From positions 1,364,001-1,428,000 of the forward strand of contig CAWAMD010000005.1 of the NCBI GenBank assembly GCA_963783045.1: a stretch of DNA of 64,000 bases, in the 5' to 3' direction. Source of the DNA: CAWAMD01 sp963783045. GTDB taxonomy: Bacteria; Actinomycetota; Nitriliruptoria; Nitriliruptorales; Nitriliruptoraceae. A program made the position numbers and the translations under genes. This document shows positions 17,875 through 27,036 of the stretch, piece by piece (position 1 is the first letter of the stretch; each line of letters starts with the position of its first letter). A model generated the notes under the pieces. That model worked only from the letters and a program-made list of their open reading frames with translations. It did no database searches and had not been told where the DNA came from.

Positions 17875-19595
17875 CGGTCGCGTCGTCGGGGAGCAGGACG
17901 ACGAACCGGGCTCCGCCCGACGCGCCGTCCTCCAGCCAGGCACGACCGCCGTGCAGCTCCGCGTACTGGCGGACGAGGTTGAGCCCGATGCCGGTCCCCG
18001 GCTTCGCGGCGGAGATCGCGCTCGGCCCCTGCTGGAACGGCTCGAAGATCCGCTCCCGGAGCTCCGGCGGGACACCCGGGCCGGTGTCCTCGACCTGCAG
18101 CACGACCTGGCCGTCCTCGTAGGCGACGCGGACGTCCACCTGCGCGTCGGGGCCGGCGTGCTTGAACGCGTTGCTGACGAGGTTGTCGACGATCCGCTCG
18201 AGCTTCGGCACGTCGACCGCGGCCTCGAAGTCGTCGGTGTGCAGCCGCAGCCGGCGTCCGGCGTCGAGCCGCTCGAGCACCCGGCGAACCACGCGACCCG
18301 GGTCGGTGCGCTGACGCTCGAGGCTCACCGCGCCGCGGCTCAGCCGGTCGAACGTCGAGGAGGTCGTCGAGCAGGCCCTGCAGGCTGTGCGCGTTCGCCA
18401 GCAGCCGGTCGAGCAGGATCCCTTCCCGGTCGGCGGGCAGCTGACGGTGGTGTTCCCGCAGCGTCGACGCGAAGCCGAGCACCGAGGTGAGCGGGGTCCG
18501 CAGCTCGTGCGAGACGGCGCGCAGGAACGTCCGGCGCATGAGCTCGACGGTGCGCAGCTGCTCGGTGGCCTGCCGCTCCTGGAGCAGTGCCTGTGCGAGG
18601 GCGTCGGCCTGGCGGCGGCGAGCCGTCACGTCGAGGACGAGCCCGTGCACCGCGACCACCCGCCCGTCGGCGTTCTCGACCGGGACCTCGCGCAGCGACA
18701 GCCACACCCAGGTCCGGTCCCGTCGCTGCCACCGCAGCTCCACCGGCCAGCACGCGTCCCCACGACCGTGGCGGGCGTCGTCGACGAGCGACCAGTCGTC
18801 GGGATGGACGGCACGATGGAACAGGTCGGGGTCCCGGCGGAAGTCGGCGAGGCGGTAGCCGGTGCTGCGCTCGAAGGCCGGGTTCACGTAGTCGAACGTC
18901 GGGGGCGCCGTGCCGACGCGGTACATGCCCTCCTCGGCGATCTCGGCCAGCCGGCGGAAGTCCTCGACGCGCCGGCGCAGCTCCTCCTCGAGCTGCTTGC
19001 GCTGGGTGATGTCGCGCCCGGCGAGCGAGATGCCGGTGATCGTCCCGTTCTCGGCGCGGATCGGGCCGACGGACATGCCGACGGGGACGATGCTGCCGTC
19101 CGCACGCAGGAACGCCGTCTCGTGGTGACGGGCCACGCCGTCGAGCGCCGCGGCCAGCATGGCCTCGTGGTCGGCCCGGTCACCGGGGGGCGACACGTCG
19201 GTCAGCGGACGCCCGCGCAGCACGTCGGCCGGCTGGCCGGTGAGCCGCTCGGCAGCCGGGTTCCAGGTGACGACGGTGCCGTCGGGCGCGAGGCCGATCA
19301 CCGCGAGGTTGGTGTGCTCCACGATGGCGGAGAGCAGCCCCCACGCTTCGTCGCTGCGCTGCTCGGTGCGCAGCATCCGGCGGTGCTGGACGGTCAGGAT
19401 CGCGCCGATCATGACCGCCGAGAGCGCGACGAAGAGCAGGCCCTTCGACAGGTCGAGCCACGGGATGCCGCGATGCGGAGCGACGACGAGGTCACCGACG
19501 GCGACCCACGCCAGCCCGAAGCCGGCGTAGGTGAGCACGACCGTCAGGATCGATGCCCGGCGGATGCGCTGCGGTCGGTACGACTCGGTGGTCAC
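17837..19595 (-). CDS. PAS-domain sensor histidine kinase, one apparent frameshift
   Basis: About 585 residues when the frame is restored. It has two membrane helices near the N-terminus (residues about 15-70), two PAS domains (LAVIGLAPDGTVVTWNPAAERLTG and FDYVNPAFERSTGYR), the HisKA phospho-acceptor HELRTPLTSVLGF, and HATPase boxes N (VDNLVSNAFKHA), G1 (EDTGPGVP) and G2 (GTGIGLNLVRQYAELHGG). The N-terminal frame reads to LLDDLLD and the C-terminal frame resumes FDRLSRGAVSLERQR; the change is at or just before 18353 and requires one base fewer. No response-regulator gene is adjacent, so the partner is unknown. The GTG start has GGAGAC upstream. Confidence 0.85.
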
Positions 19596-19739
19596 ATGAC
19601 TGTCTCCGTGCGCGTCTGTCACGCTGCGCGAGCATAGGGCTACGCCTGGCAGGCGCGTTGCGTCCGTGCGTCCGTCCTCGGTTGCCGGCGAGGTGGCGCG
19701 CGGCAGTACGGTGCGGCCGTTTGCCGAGGAGCTCGCCCG

Positions 19740-20693
19740 ATGCCGCCCGCCGCCGACCAGCATGCCACGCCATGGGTGGTCTTCGACCGCGATGCGTGGG
19801 CTCGGCTGCGGGCCGCGACGCCCCTGACCCTCTCCGAGACCGATCTCGACGAGCTGCGCGGCCTCAACGACCGGCTCGACCTCGACGAGGTCGTCGCGGT
19901 CTACCTCCCCCTGTCCCGGCTGCTCAACCTCTACGTCGCGGCGCGCCAGGAGCTGCACCGGGCGACCGACACGTTCCTCGGCGATCTGCCGGCCAAGGTC
20001 CCGTTCATCATCGGGATCGCCGGCAGCGTCGCCGTCGGCAAGTCGACGACCTCCCGCATCCTGCAGGCGCTGCTGTCGCGGTGGCCCGACCATCCGGAGG
20101 TCGCGCTCGTCACCACCGACGGGTTCCTCTACCCGAACCGCGTCCTCGAGCAGCGCGGCCTCATGGACCGCAAGGGCTTCCCCGAGAGCTACGACCAGGC
20201 CGCGCTCGTCCGCTTCGTCGCCGACGTGAAGTCCGGCAAGCCGGCGGTGCGCGCACCGGTGTACTCGCACCTCACCTATGACATCGTCCCGGACGGCTCC
20301 GTCGTGGTCCGCCGCCCCGACGTGCTCATCATCGAGGGGCTCAACGTCCTGCAGACGGGCAGCCACCGCAACGGCAACGGTCCCCACGTGTTCGTGTCCG
20401 ACTTCTTCGACTTCTCGATCTACGTGGACGCGGCCGAGCCACACGTGCGCCGCTGGTACGTCGAACGGTTCCAGACGCTGCGGCACACGGCGTTCCGCGA
20501 CACCGCCTCCTACTTCCGCCGCTACGCCGAGCTCGACGAGGACGAGGCGGGGCAGGTCGCGAACCGCATCTGGGACGACATCAACGGCCGCAACCTGCGC
20601 CAGAACATCCTGCCGACCCGCTCGCGCGCCGACCTCATCATGCGCAAGGGCCCGACGCACCGCGTCGAGCAGGTGATGCTGCGCAAGCTGTAG
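19740..20693 (+). CDS. coaA: Type I pantothenate kinase
   Basis: 317 residues, the usual CoaA length. It phosphorylates pantothenate in the first committed step of coenzyme A synthesis. Seen: P-loop GSVAVGKST, the substrate region TTDGFLYPN, the motif RKGFPESYD, and VIIEGLNVLQ-type Walker B (VLIIEGLNVLQ). The C-terminal NGRNLRQNILPTRSRADLI is the family end motif. ATG 19740 has GAGGAG 8 bases upstream. It is divergent from the PAS kinase gene. Confidence 0.96.
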   Translation: MPPAADQHATPWVVFDRDAWARLRAATPLTLSETDLDELRGLNDRLDLDEVVAVYLPLSRLLNLYVAARQELHRATDTFLGDLPAKVPFIIGIAGSVAVGKSTTSRILQALLSRWPDHPEVALVTTDGFLYPNRVLEQRGLMDRKGFPESYDQAALVRFVADVKSGKPAVRAPVYSHLTYDIVPDGSVVVRRPDVLIIEGLNVLQTGSHRNGNGPHVFVSDFFDFSIYVDAAEPHVRRWYVERFQTLRHTAFRDTASYFRRYAELDEDEAGQVANRIWDDINGRNLRQNILPTRSRADLIMRKGPTHRVEQVMLRKL

Positions 20694-20729
20694 GGACCGT
20701 CGCGCCCCGCCGTGCGGCGACGCCCCCTG

Positions 20730-21635
20730 CTACCGCCCCTTCCAGGCCGTGACCGCACTGCGCGGCACGGTGTGCTCCCAGTCGGCCAGCATCGCCCGCA
20801 GCGCGGCGACGAAGGCGAGCGGCTGGTCGAGGATGAGGTGGTGGTAGGCCTGGGGAATCTCGACGAACGGTGCGTTGCGGCCGAGCAGCTCGCTCATGTA
20901 GTCGGTGACCGCCGGGGTCACGATCCGGCTGAGCTCGGCGTGGAAGACGGCCACCCGGCAACGTGCGTCGGCGAGATAGTCACCGAAGACGCGGTTGTCG
21001 AGGCGCTGGAAGATGCCACGATCGAACTTCCAGCACCAGCCGTCCTCGCCCTGCCGAAGCGAGTGCCGTGCGATGTAGTCGACGACGTAGTCGTTCACGA
21101 CCGGCTGCGGCGGGACGAGGTGGAAGTGCTCCATGGCGGTGTCGAGGTCGGGGTAGACCTTCGGGTTGCGGAACATCCCACCGCCGCGCCCCTCCTCCGA
21201 CTCGGGGTCGGGGCGCCGCACCGGTGAGTCGACGATGACGGTGCCGGCCAGGTGCTCGCCGTAGGTGGCAGCGGCCACGATCGACACGAAGCCGCCCATG
21301 CTGTGCCCGACGAGCACCGGCTGCGAGGCGATCCGTGCGTCGATGGCGGCGGCGCGGACCTCCTCGACCCACAGCGCGGGCTCGTAGGCGCCGCGATGGC
21401 CGCTGTCGCCGTGCCCGGACAGGTCGGGTGCGACGACGTGGTAGGACCGCGCGAGCATCGGGGCCAGGTGGCTCCACCAGCGTGCGTGCGCGGCCCCGCC
21501 GTGGACGAGCAGCAGCGCCGGGGCGCCGGGGCGCCCCCACGTGAGGTAGTGGATCGGGCAGCCCTCGACCTCCACCCAGCCCTCGCGCGGCTCGTCGGCG
21601 ATGGCCGCACGGAACCAGGCGGGGGCGTCACTCAC
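20730..21635 (-). CDS. Alpha/beta hydrolase
   Basis: 301 residues, alpha/beta-hydrolase fold without signal peptide. Landmarks: HGGAAHARWW (oxyanion loop), the nucleophile elbow VGHSMGGFVS, an acid region near AELSRIVTP and the late His in PQAYHHLILDQP. The substrate cannot be assigned; the layout is that of esterases, haloalkane-dehalogenase-like and lactonase-like enzymes. GTG 21635 is chosen with AGGAG 6 bases upstream. It is convergent with coaA. Confidence 0.85.
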   Translation of the reverse strand: MSDAPAWFRAAIADEPREGWVEVEGCPIHYLTWGRPGAPALLLVHGGAAHARWWSHLAPMLARSYHVVAPDLSGHGDSGHRGAYEPALWVEEVRAAAIDARIASQPVLVGHSMGGFVSIVAAATYGEHLAGTVIVDSPVRRPDPESEEGRGGGMFRNPKVYPDLDTAMEHFHLVPPQPVVNDYVVDYIARHSLRQGEDGWCWKFDRGIFQRLDNRVFGDYLADARCRVAVFHAELSRIVTPAVTDYMSELLGRNAPFVEIPQAYHHLILDQPLAFVAALRAMLADWEHTVPRSAVTAWKGR

Positions 21636-21700
21636 CGACGGCTCCTGGGGCAGGCGGGCAGGGATGGCCGAGCGTAGCCATCCTCGCCGGATGGCTGCGG

Positions 21701-23347
21701 TCAGCCGGCCGTCCAGGTGGCGAGCCGACGCAGCGCGCCGTCGGCGACGGCCTTCGCGCCGCCGACGCCGACGACCGGCGCCCCCGTGCCGTGCTGTGCC
21801 AGCCAGTCGCGGACCTCGCCGTCGCCGCCCTCGTCGGCACCGTCGACGAGCACGAGCAGCTGCCCGAGCCGGGCGACCGCAGGTCCCGAGGTCACGGCGT
21901 CGGGCCAGTTGCGGCCGGTCGCGCCCCAGACCTTCCCCGTCCCGGCCTTCCCGCTGTCCAGCAGCGAGCCCGCCACCGCCAGGGCGGTCGAGTAGCGCGT
22001 CGGCCCCCAGAGGCGGTCCACGCTGCCGGCGACCTGGTCGATGGCGTCGGCGACCTCGGTGGCGACCGCGCTCGTCCCACCGACGATGGTCACCGAGTCG
22101 ACACCCTCGAGCGCCACGCGGGTGACACCCGGGAGCACGCCGGGAGACACGAGCAGCACCGGACGGCCGGTCGCCGCACCGTCCCAGCTCGCCACGAGCG
22201 AGTCGGGCCAGGCACGGCTCGGGTCCGGATGCGTCCCGAGGGCCACGAGCGCACGGCGGGTCGTCTGGCCGGCAGCGGCCTGCAGCTCCCACACCCGGCG
22301 GGCAACGGCACCGGCGGTGTCGAAGGGCGTGCGACCGGTGACGAGCGTCACCGCGTCGGTCGGGATGCCGAGGCGGGCGGCGAGCGCGGCACGGCCGGCG
22401 TCGTCGAGGACGTCGCCGACGACGGTGACCCTGCTCGTGCCCAGCCGAGCCAGCTCCGCGACCACCCGGTCGTCGATGCTGCCCGGCACCATGGTCAGCA
22501 CCGGCCCGCCGAGCTCGGCGGCGAGCGGTCCGGCGACGATCGCCTCGGCGGGCGTGGTGGCCGGTGCGAGGACCGCCTCGTCGGCGTGGTCGAACGCGGC
22601 GGCCGACAGGGCGACGGCCGTGGCGACCCGGTCGCTGCCGTACACGCGCTCGAGGGCGGGGACGACGGCGAGGGTCGGCCGTGGCGGCGGATCGGTGACC
22701 ACGTCACCACGGTCGAGCGCGGCCATCAGCGACGGGTACGGGTCGAGGCGGTGGGATCCGTAGGGGTCGTCGACACGGTCGTCGTGGATCTCGAAGTGCA
22801 GGTGCGGGGCGGTGGACTCGGCGTTGCCCGAGTCGCCCATCCAGGCGATGAGCTGGCCCCGTTCGACGCGGACGCCTCGGACGATCCCCGGCGCGTAGGC
22901 GAACGCGGTCCCGCCCTGCCCGTCGTCGGTCCCGGGCGTGTCGTTGTTGATGTGGAGGTAGTGGTAGGTGCGCCCGTCGTCACCGCAGATGTCGATGTTG
23001 TAGCCCCACGAGGGCATGGGCTCGCCGATGCCGGTGATGTAGCAGATGGTTCCGTCGACGGCGGCGTACTCGGGGACCAGCTTCTCCCCCATGATGTCCG
23101 TCGCCTTGTGGTAGCGGGAGCAGCCCGACCGGCAGGCGTCGTAGGTGTCGGTGAAGTGCACGCTGTCCGGGTCGGTCGGGAACGTGATGTCGACCGTCTG
23201 CAGGTAGGCCGGCGTGGGGGCCGGCTCGGAGGGTGCCGTCGTCGGCGCCTCCTGCGCGCGAGCCGCCGGCGCGGCCAGCCCCAGCACCAGGAAGAGGACC
23301 GCCAGGGCCGGCACCCCGCGGCCGGTCCGGATGCGACGGATGGTCAT
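21701..23347 (-). CDS. Secreted M23-family peptidase domain with degenerate CWB2 repeats
   Basis: 548 residues. A signal peptide (TIRRIRTGRGVPALAVLFLVLG) ends at ARA. The LytM/M23 domain (about residues 45-190) has zinc ligands in RYHKATDIMG (H-x3-D) and TAPHLHFEIH (HLH), so it is a candidate peptidoglycan endopeptidase. The remaining ~330 residues are CWB2-type repeats in a rather diverged form (ERVYGSDRVATAVALS, VTVVGDVLDDAGR, SVTIVGGTSAVATEV, RLWGPTRYSTALAVAG), which probably tether it to the wall. I start at ATG 23347; an in-frame ATG at 23380 would precede the signal by 11 residues. It is preceded by a hairpin that ends the PIG-L gene. Confidence 0.85.
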   Translation of the reverse strand: MTIRRIRTGRGVPALAVLFLVLGLAAPAARAQEAPTTAPSEPAPTPAYLQTVDITFPTDPDSVHFTDTYDACRSGCSRYHKATDIMGEKLVPEYAAVDGTICYITGIGEPMPSWGYNIDICGDDGRTYHYLHINNDTPGTDDGQGGTAFAYAPGIVRGVRVERGQLIAWMGDSGNAESTAPHLHFEIHDDRVDDPYGSHRLDPYPSLMAALDRGDVVTDPPPRPTLAVVPALERVYGSDRVATAVALSAAAFDHADEAVLAPATTPAEAIVAGPLAAELGGPVLTMVPGSIDDRVVAELARLGTSRVTVVGDVLDDAGRAALAARLGIPTDAVTLVTGRTPFDTAGAVARRVWELQAAAGQTTRRALVALGTHPDPSRAWPDSLVASWDGAATGRPVLLVSPGVLPGVTRVALEGVDSVTIVGGTSAVATEVADAIDQVAGSVDRLWGPTRYSTALAVAGSLLDSGKAGTGKVWGATGRNWPDAVTSGPAVARLGQLLVLVDGADEGGDGEVRDWLAQHGTGAPVVGVGGAKAVADGALRRLATWTAG

Positions 23348-23469
23348 GGCGAACCCCCAAGACGACGACGCCGTGCCCATCTCTGCGTCGACACAACATG
23401 GCAGAGAGTGAATACACGGGTAGCCCGCGTGGGCCAGTCCGTGCGCTGTGTGCGCGCGCTGGACGGCGT

Positions 23470-23492
23470 ATACGCACGTATCACGTGCGTAT
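23470..23492 (-). terminator. Inverted repeat after the PIG-L gene
   Basis: A perfect 10-bp inverted repeat ATACGCACGT-ATC-ACGTGCGTAT. It sits 8 bases past the stop of the PIG-L gene and 123 bases upstream of the M23/CWB2 gene. It is less GC-rich than the other hairpins here, so it could instead be an operator for the M23 gene. Confidence 0.5.
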
Positions 23493-23500
23493 CCGGGGGC

Positions 23501-24217
23501 TCAGGCCGTGGCGACGACCTTGAAGATCTCCGCGTACCGGCCCTCGGGGAGCCCCATGCGACGCGCGTTCTCGCTCGTCCACCGGCGGACCATGTCCTCG
23601 GTGGCAGCCCGATCGACGACCTGGCTCGTGTGCCGCTGCACCGCCTCGACCTTCCGGTCGAGCGTGTCGGTGATGTCCACGACGTGGTCCGGCTGCGGGA
23701 ACGCCATCATCCACACCTCCTCGACGACATGGGGCGCGAGGCCCTCGTCCAGCAGCTGCGGGTGGGCGAACTCGTTGCGGGCATCGGGATAGACGGCGCA
23801 CATGGCCGCCTCGCCGGCCGCGAGGTGGTCGGGGTGGCTGGACGCCACGCGGTCCCAGTTGCGCTCGGGGGACATCTGCAGGACACGCTGCGGCCGCTGC
23901 TCGCGGATCACGCGGGCGAGGTCACGCCGCAGGTCGAAGCTCGCCGTGAGCCGGCCGTCGGGGTAACCGAGGAACGTCACGTCGGTGACGCCGACGGCGG
24001 CCGCCGCCGCCCGCTGCTCGGCGCGGCGGACGCCGGGGATGTCCTCGCGCGGGACGTCGGGGTCGAACCCACCGGCGTCGCCATCGGTCACGATGCAGTA
24101 GGCGACCTCGATCCCGGCGTCGGTCCACGAAGCCACGGTGCCCGCGGCTCCGAAGTCCACGTCGTCAGGGTGCGCGGTGACCACCAGGATCCGCTCGATG
24201 TCCGCGTCGGCGAGCAA
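23501..24217 (-). CDS. PIG-L family deacetylase (LmbE-like)
   Basis: 238 residues. The zinc-binding motif AHPDDVDFGAAGT is near the N-terminus, followed by VTDGDAGG, FLGYPDGRL and SSHPDHLAAGEAA, which matches the PIG-L/LmbE family that removes acetyl from GlcNAc conjugates. Mycothiol enzymes MshB and Mca belong here, but so do antibiotic and sugar deacetylases, so the substrate is open. I chose the TTG at 24217 because it opens directly into the first beta-strand and has AGGAG 8 bases upstream. The open frame reaches 24337 but would overlap the divergent ferrochelatase start. Confidence 0.82.
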   Translation of the reverse strand: MLADADIERILVVTAHPDDVDFGAAGTVASWTDAGIEVAYCIVTDGDAGGFDPDVPREDIPGVRRAEQRAAAAAVGVTDVTFLGYPDGRLTASFDLRRDLARVIREQRPQRVLQMSPERNWDRVASSHPDHLAAGEAAMCAVYPDARNEFAHPQLLDEGLAPHVVEEVWMMAFPQPDHVVDITDTLDRKVEAVQRHTSQVVDRAATEDMVRRWTSENARRMGLPEGRYAEIFKVVATA

Positions 24218-24335
24218 GGCGGGAGCTCCTCGTCGGGTGCCGCAGCAGCCTAACCGGTGCGCCGGCAGTCGCCGGACGGGCGCGCGTGGTTCCATGCGCG
24301 CCGCAGCCGCCCCACGCCCGCCGAGCGAGGACGCC

Positions 24336-25409
24336 ATGGACAGCAGCGCCGAACCACGCTACGACGCCGTGCTCGTCGTGTCCTTCGGCGGGCCGGAGGG
24401 TCAGCAGGACGTGCTGCCCTTCCTCGAACGAGTGACCGCCGGTCGCAACATCCCCCGAGCCCGCCTCGAGGAGGTGGGAGCCCACTACCGGCGCTTCGAC
24501 GGCGTGTCCCCGATCAACGGGCACAACCGGGCGCTGATCGCGGCACTCGAGGGCGAGCTGGCGGCCCACGGGCCCGACCTCCCCGTCTACTGGGGCAACC
24601 GCAACTGGCACCCGCTGCTCGCGGACACGCTGCGGCAGATGGCCGACGACGGGGTGCGCCGGGCCCTGGCCTTCGTGACCTCCGCCTACGCGTCCTACTC
24701 GGGGTGCCGGCAGTACCGGGAGGACATCGCCCGGGCGTGCGCGGCCGTGGGGTCGTCGGCACCGACGGTCGACAAGATCCGCGTCTACTACAACCATCCC
24801 GTGTTCGTCGCGGTGCAGGCCGACCGGGTCCGCGAGGCGATGGCGGCGCTGGACGACCCGGCGCCCCGGCTGGTGTTCACGACCCACAGCATCCCGCTGA
24901 CGATGGCGCGGCACAGCGACTACGAGGCGCAGACCCGCGCGGCCTGCGAGCTCGTGGCGGCAGCGGTGGGCGTGGCCGACTGGGACCTCGTCTACAACAG
25001 CCGGAGCGGGCCGCCGACGGTGCCCTGGCTCGTGCCCGACGTGAACGACCACCTCGAGGCCCTCGCGGCCGACGGGAGTGAGGTCCGCTCGGTCGTGGTC
25101 GTCCCGATCGGGTTCGTGTCCGACCACATGGAGGTCGTCTACGACCTCGACGTGGAGGCGCGGGCCACCGCCGACCGCTGCGGCCTCGCGATGGCCCGCG
25201 CCGGCACCGTCGGCGACGACCCGCGCTTCGCGTCCATGGTGCGCGAGCTCGTCGCGGAGCGGGTCGACGAGTCGCTGCCGCGTCGCACGGCCGGCCTGCG
25301 GGGAGCCGGCCACGACGCGTGCCCGCTCGACTGCTGCCTGGTCCCCGGCCAGCCGGTGCGACCGACGGTGGCCGACGCGCCGGCGCCCCCGGGGGCACGG
25401 CGCGGCTGA
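24336..25409 (+). CDS. Ferrochelatase family protein (coproporphyrin III ferrochelatase-like)
   Basis: 357 residues. It inserts Fe2+ into the porphyrin ring late in heme synthesis. Family landmarks: VVSFGGPEG at the N-terminus, YWGNRNWHP, VTSAYASYSGCRQY, the active-site His in VFTTHSIP, and VVVVPIGFVSDHMEVVYDLD. The C-terminus has CPLDCC, matching the Cys cluster that binds [2Fe-2S] in actinobacterial enzymes. These act on coproporphyrin III in the coproporphyrin-dependent pathway, which I infer here. ATG 24336 has GAGG upstream. The gene is followed by a strong bidirectional terminator. Confidence 0.92.
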   Translation: MDSSAEPRYDAVLVVSFGGPEGQQDVLPFLERVTAGRNIPRARLEEVGAHYRRFDGVSPINGHNRALIAALEGELAAHGPDLPVYWGNRNWHPLLADTLRQMADDGVRRALAFVTSAYASYSGCRQYREDIARACAAVGSSAPTVDKIRVYYNHPVFVAVQADRVREAMAALDDPAPRLVFTTHSIPLTMARHSDYEAQTRAACELVAAAVGVADWDLVYNSRSGPPTVPWLVPDVNDHLEALAADGSEVRSVVVVPIGFVSDHMEVVYDLDVEARATADRCGLAMARAGTVGDDPRFASMVRELVAERVDESLPRRTAGLRGAGHDACPLDCCLVPGQPVRPTVADAPAPPGARRG

Positions 25410-25445
25410 GCCGAGGGCGCGCCCCTCGAGGACCACGCGCGGGCC

Positions 25446-25500
25446 CCTCACGTCATCGGGCCCGTCATCGCCATCGGGCCCTCACGTCATCAGGCCCCGT
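25446..25500. repeat. Short direct repeats before the terminator
   Basis: The element CTCACGTCATCGGGCC and shortened copies (GTCATCGCCATCGGGCC, CTCACGTCATCAGGCC) recur three times in about 55 bases between the ferrochelatase stop and the terminator. They look like slippage repeats with no known role. Confidence 0.4.
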
Positions 25501-25523
25501 CCGGACCTGCCGGACGGGGCCTG
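25491..25523. terminator. Strong bidirectional terminator
   Basis: A perfect 14-bp stem CAGGCCCCGTCCGG/CCGGACGGGGCCTG with a 5-base loop. It stands between the + strand ferrochelatase gene and the convergent small minus-strand gene. Confidence 0.85.
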
Positions 25524-25558
25524 GTCTCGCGTCATGTTCGGGGGCTCGGAACGGTTTG

Positions 25559-25768
25559 CTAGGCGATTCCGGGCTGCCGCATGGATGCACCGACCGGTGG
25601 CTTCCGCTCGCTACGCAACGGCACCCGCCAGGACGCGTCGTGCTCACGCAACACGCGGAGCGTCTCGTCCAACGCGTCCTCGACGCCGGCGCGGTACGCA
25701 CCGGGGTCCTCGAACAGGTACGACTGGGCGATCAGACGGCGGCGCAGCCTTCCGAACTCGTCGGTCAT
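25559..25768 (-). CDS. Small hypothetical protein
   Basis: 69 residues with no recognised family. The first 45 residues (MTDEFGRLRRRLIAQSYLFE and ALDETLRVLREHD) look helical and amphipathic; the tail is basic. It is taken as real because the ATG has GGAAGG 7 bases upstream and it is bounded by a terminator at its 3' end. The function is unknown. Confidence 0.6.
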   Translation of the reverse strand: MTDEFGRLRRRLIAQSYLFEDPGAYRAGVEDALDETLRVLREHDASWRVPLRSERKPPVGASMRQPGIA

Positions 25769-26014
25769 GAAGCACCTTCCCTCTCATGATCCGCTCGTGC
25801 TGCAGTGCCCTGCTCCCGGGGAGAGCTTGCCCGTATTGACTAGCCCTCGCCGCGTTGAGAGTAACGGCGGTCGACAGTCGACTGTTCCCCTTTGTGCTCC
25901 GGCGCGCGCTGTGGCGCGTGGACAGCACGCCGGCTGGACGGTTCGGGCCCGGCGGTGGTCGCCCCACGCGCTAGCGTCGTCGGTGGGCCCTCCCCCGGCC
26001 GGCCCGACGCAACC

Positions 26015-26702
26015 ATGGAGATCATCCTCATCCGCCACGCGCAGCCGCTGTGGACCTCGGACGACACGACGCGCATCGACCCGCCGCTGACCGAGCTCGG
26101 ACGCGAGCAGGCGGCGGCTACCGCCGCGCGTCTGACGCGCGTGGGAGGGGGTGACGGAGCTGCTCGTCTCCCCGGCCACCCGGGCGCAGCAGACGGCCGA
26201 GCCCATCGCCGACGCGCTCGACATGGATCCCACGGTGTGCGACTGGCTGGAGGAGATCCGCCTCCCTGCCTCCTGGGAGGGCACGCCCACGCAGGAGGTG
26301 GGCCGCGTGCTGCGCGAGGCACGGACGCGGCCACGGCAGGACTGGTGGGACGGCATGCCCGGCGGCGAGAGCTTCCGGGACTTCCATCAGCGCGTGACCA
26401 CGGGGCTCGAGGACGCCCTCGTCGAGCGGGGCGTCTCCCGCGCGCCCGAGGACCCGACCCACCTGTGGCGGGTGGCGGACCCCGACCACCGCATCGTCGC
26501 GGTCGCCCACGCCGGGACGAACAGCGTCGTGCTCGGGCGGCTGCTCGGGCTGGAGCCGGAGCCGTGGGAGTGGGAGCGCTTCGCCTCCGACCACGCGTCG
26601 CTGACGTTCCTCGAGACCCGCCCCATCTCGTCGGCGTGCATCTGGACCCTCCAGCGCTTCTCGGACGTGCTGCACGTCGAGGACGGCATGATCACGGCCT
26701 GA
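26015..26702 (+). CDS. Histidine phosphatase (phosphoglycerate-mutase-like) family protein, one apparent frameshift
   Basis: About 228 residues when restored. The N-terminal catalytic motif is LIRHAQPLW (RHG-type with the phospho-His), followed by DPPLTELGREQA. After the break come LLVSPATRAQQTAEPIA and the second His in VAVAHAGTNSVVLGRLLG. This is a phosphatase/mutase of the branch-1 superfamily; the substrate is not predictable. The frame changes within a run of five G at 26147-26151 and is repaired by removing one G, giving VGGVTELLVSP. A homopolymer error is the simplest reading. ATG 26015 is directly followed by the family N-terminus. Confidence 0.82.
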
Positions 26703-26791
26703 GGACGCAGCGGTTCCGCGGGTATGTCACACGGGCCTGGCATGGTGCGCAGGACGCCGACGCCGATGCCCTCGACCGCCCGGAGCCTGCC

Positions 26792-27034
26792 GTGACCAGC
26801 ATGCCGACGACGACCACTGCCGGACGCACGCCGCTCGTGACCGCACCGGCCACCACCTGTCCGCAGTGCCACGGCACCGGCTGGACGGACCCGTTCACCG
26901 TGCACGACGGCGCCCCGCCGTTCACCTGGTGCCCCGAATGCCTGGGTGCGGGCCTCGACGACTGCACGACCTGCGCCGGTGACGGGGCCGTGCCGGTGGC
27001 CACCCCGTGCCCGGCCTGTGACGGGCCGGCGTAG
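26792..27034 (+). CDS. Small DnaJ-type zinc-finger protein
   Basis: 80 residues. It has four CxxC pairs spaced like the Cys-rich centre of DnaJ: CPQCHGTGW, CPECLGAG, CTTCAGDG and CPACDGPA, that is CxxCxGxG three times plus a final pair. There is no J-domain and no client-binding domain, so it is a stand-alone zinc module. GTG 26792 has GGAG 6 bases upstream; ATG 26801 is an alternative. It is convergent with the CHAD gene with 2 bases between stops. It may act as a thiol or protein-binding module; that is a guess. Confidence 0.68.
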   Translation: MTSMPTTTTAGRTPLVTAPATTCPQCHGTGWTDPFTVHDGAPPFTWCPECLGAGLDDCTTCAGDGAVPVATPCPACDGPA

Positions 27035-27036
27035 CC

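Noticed and set aside
20698..20722. Hairpin CGTCGC/GCGACG between coaA and the hydrolase gene.
   Set aside because: The stem is only 6 bp with a 13-base loop, too weak to call a terminator.
25836..25865. TTGACT with a weak -10 element as a promoter.
   Set aside because: The -10 match is poor at both 17 and 18 spacing and it lies far from the next start, so I cannot support it.
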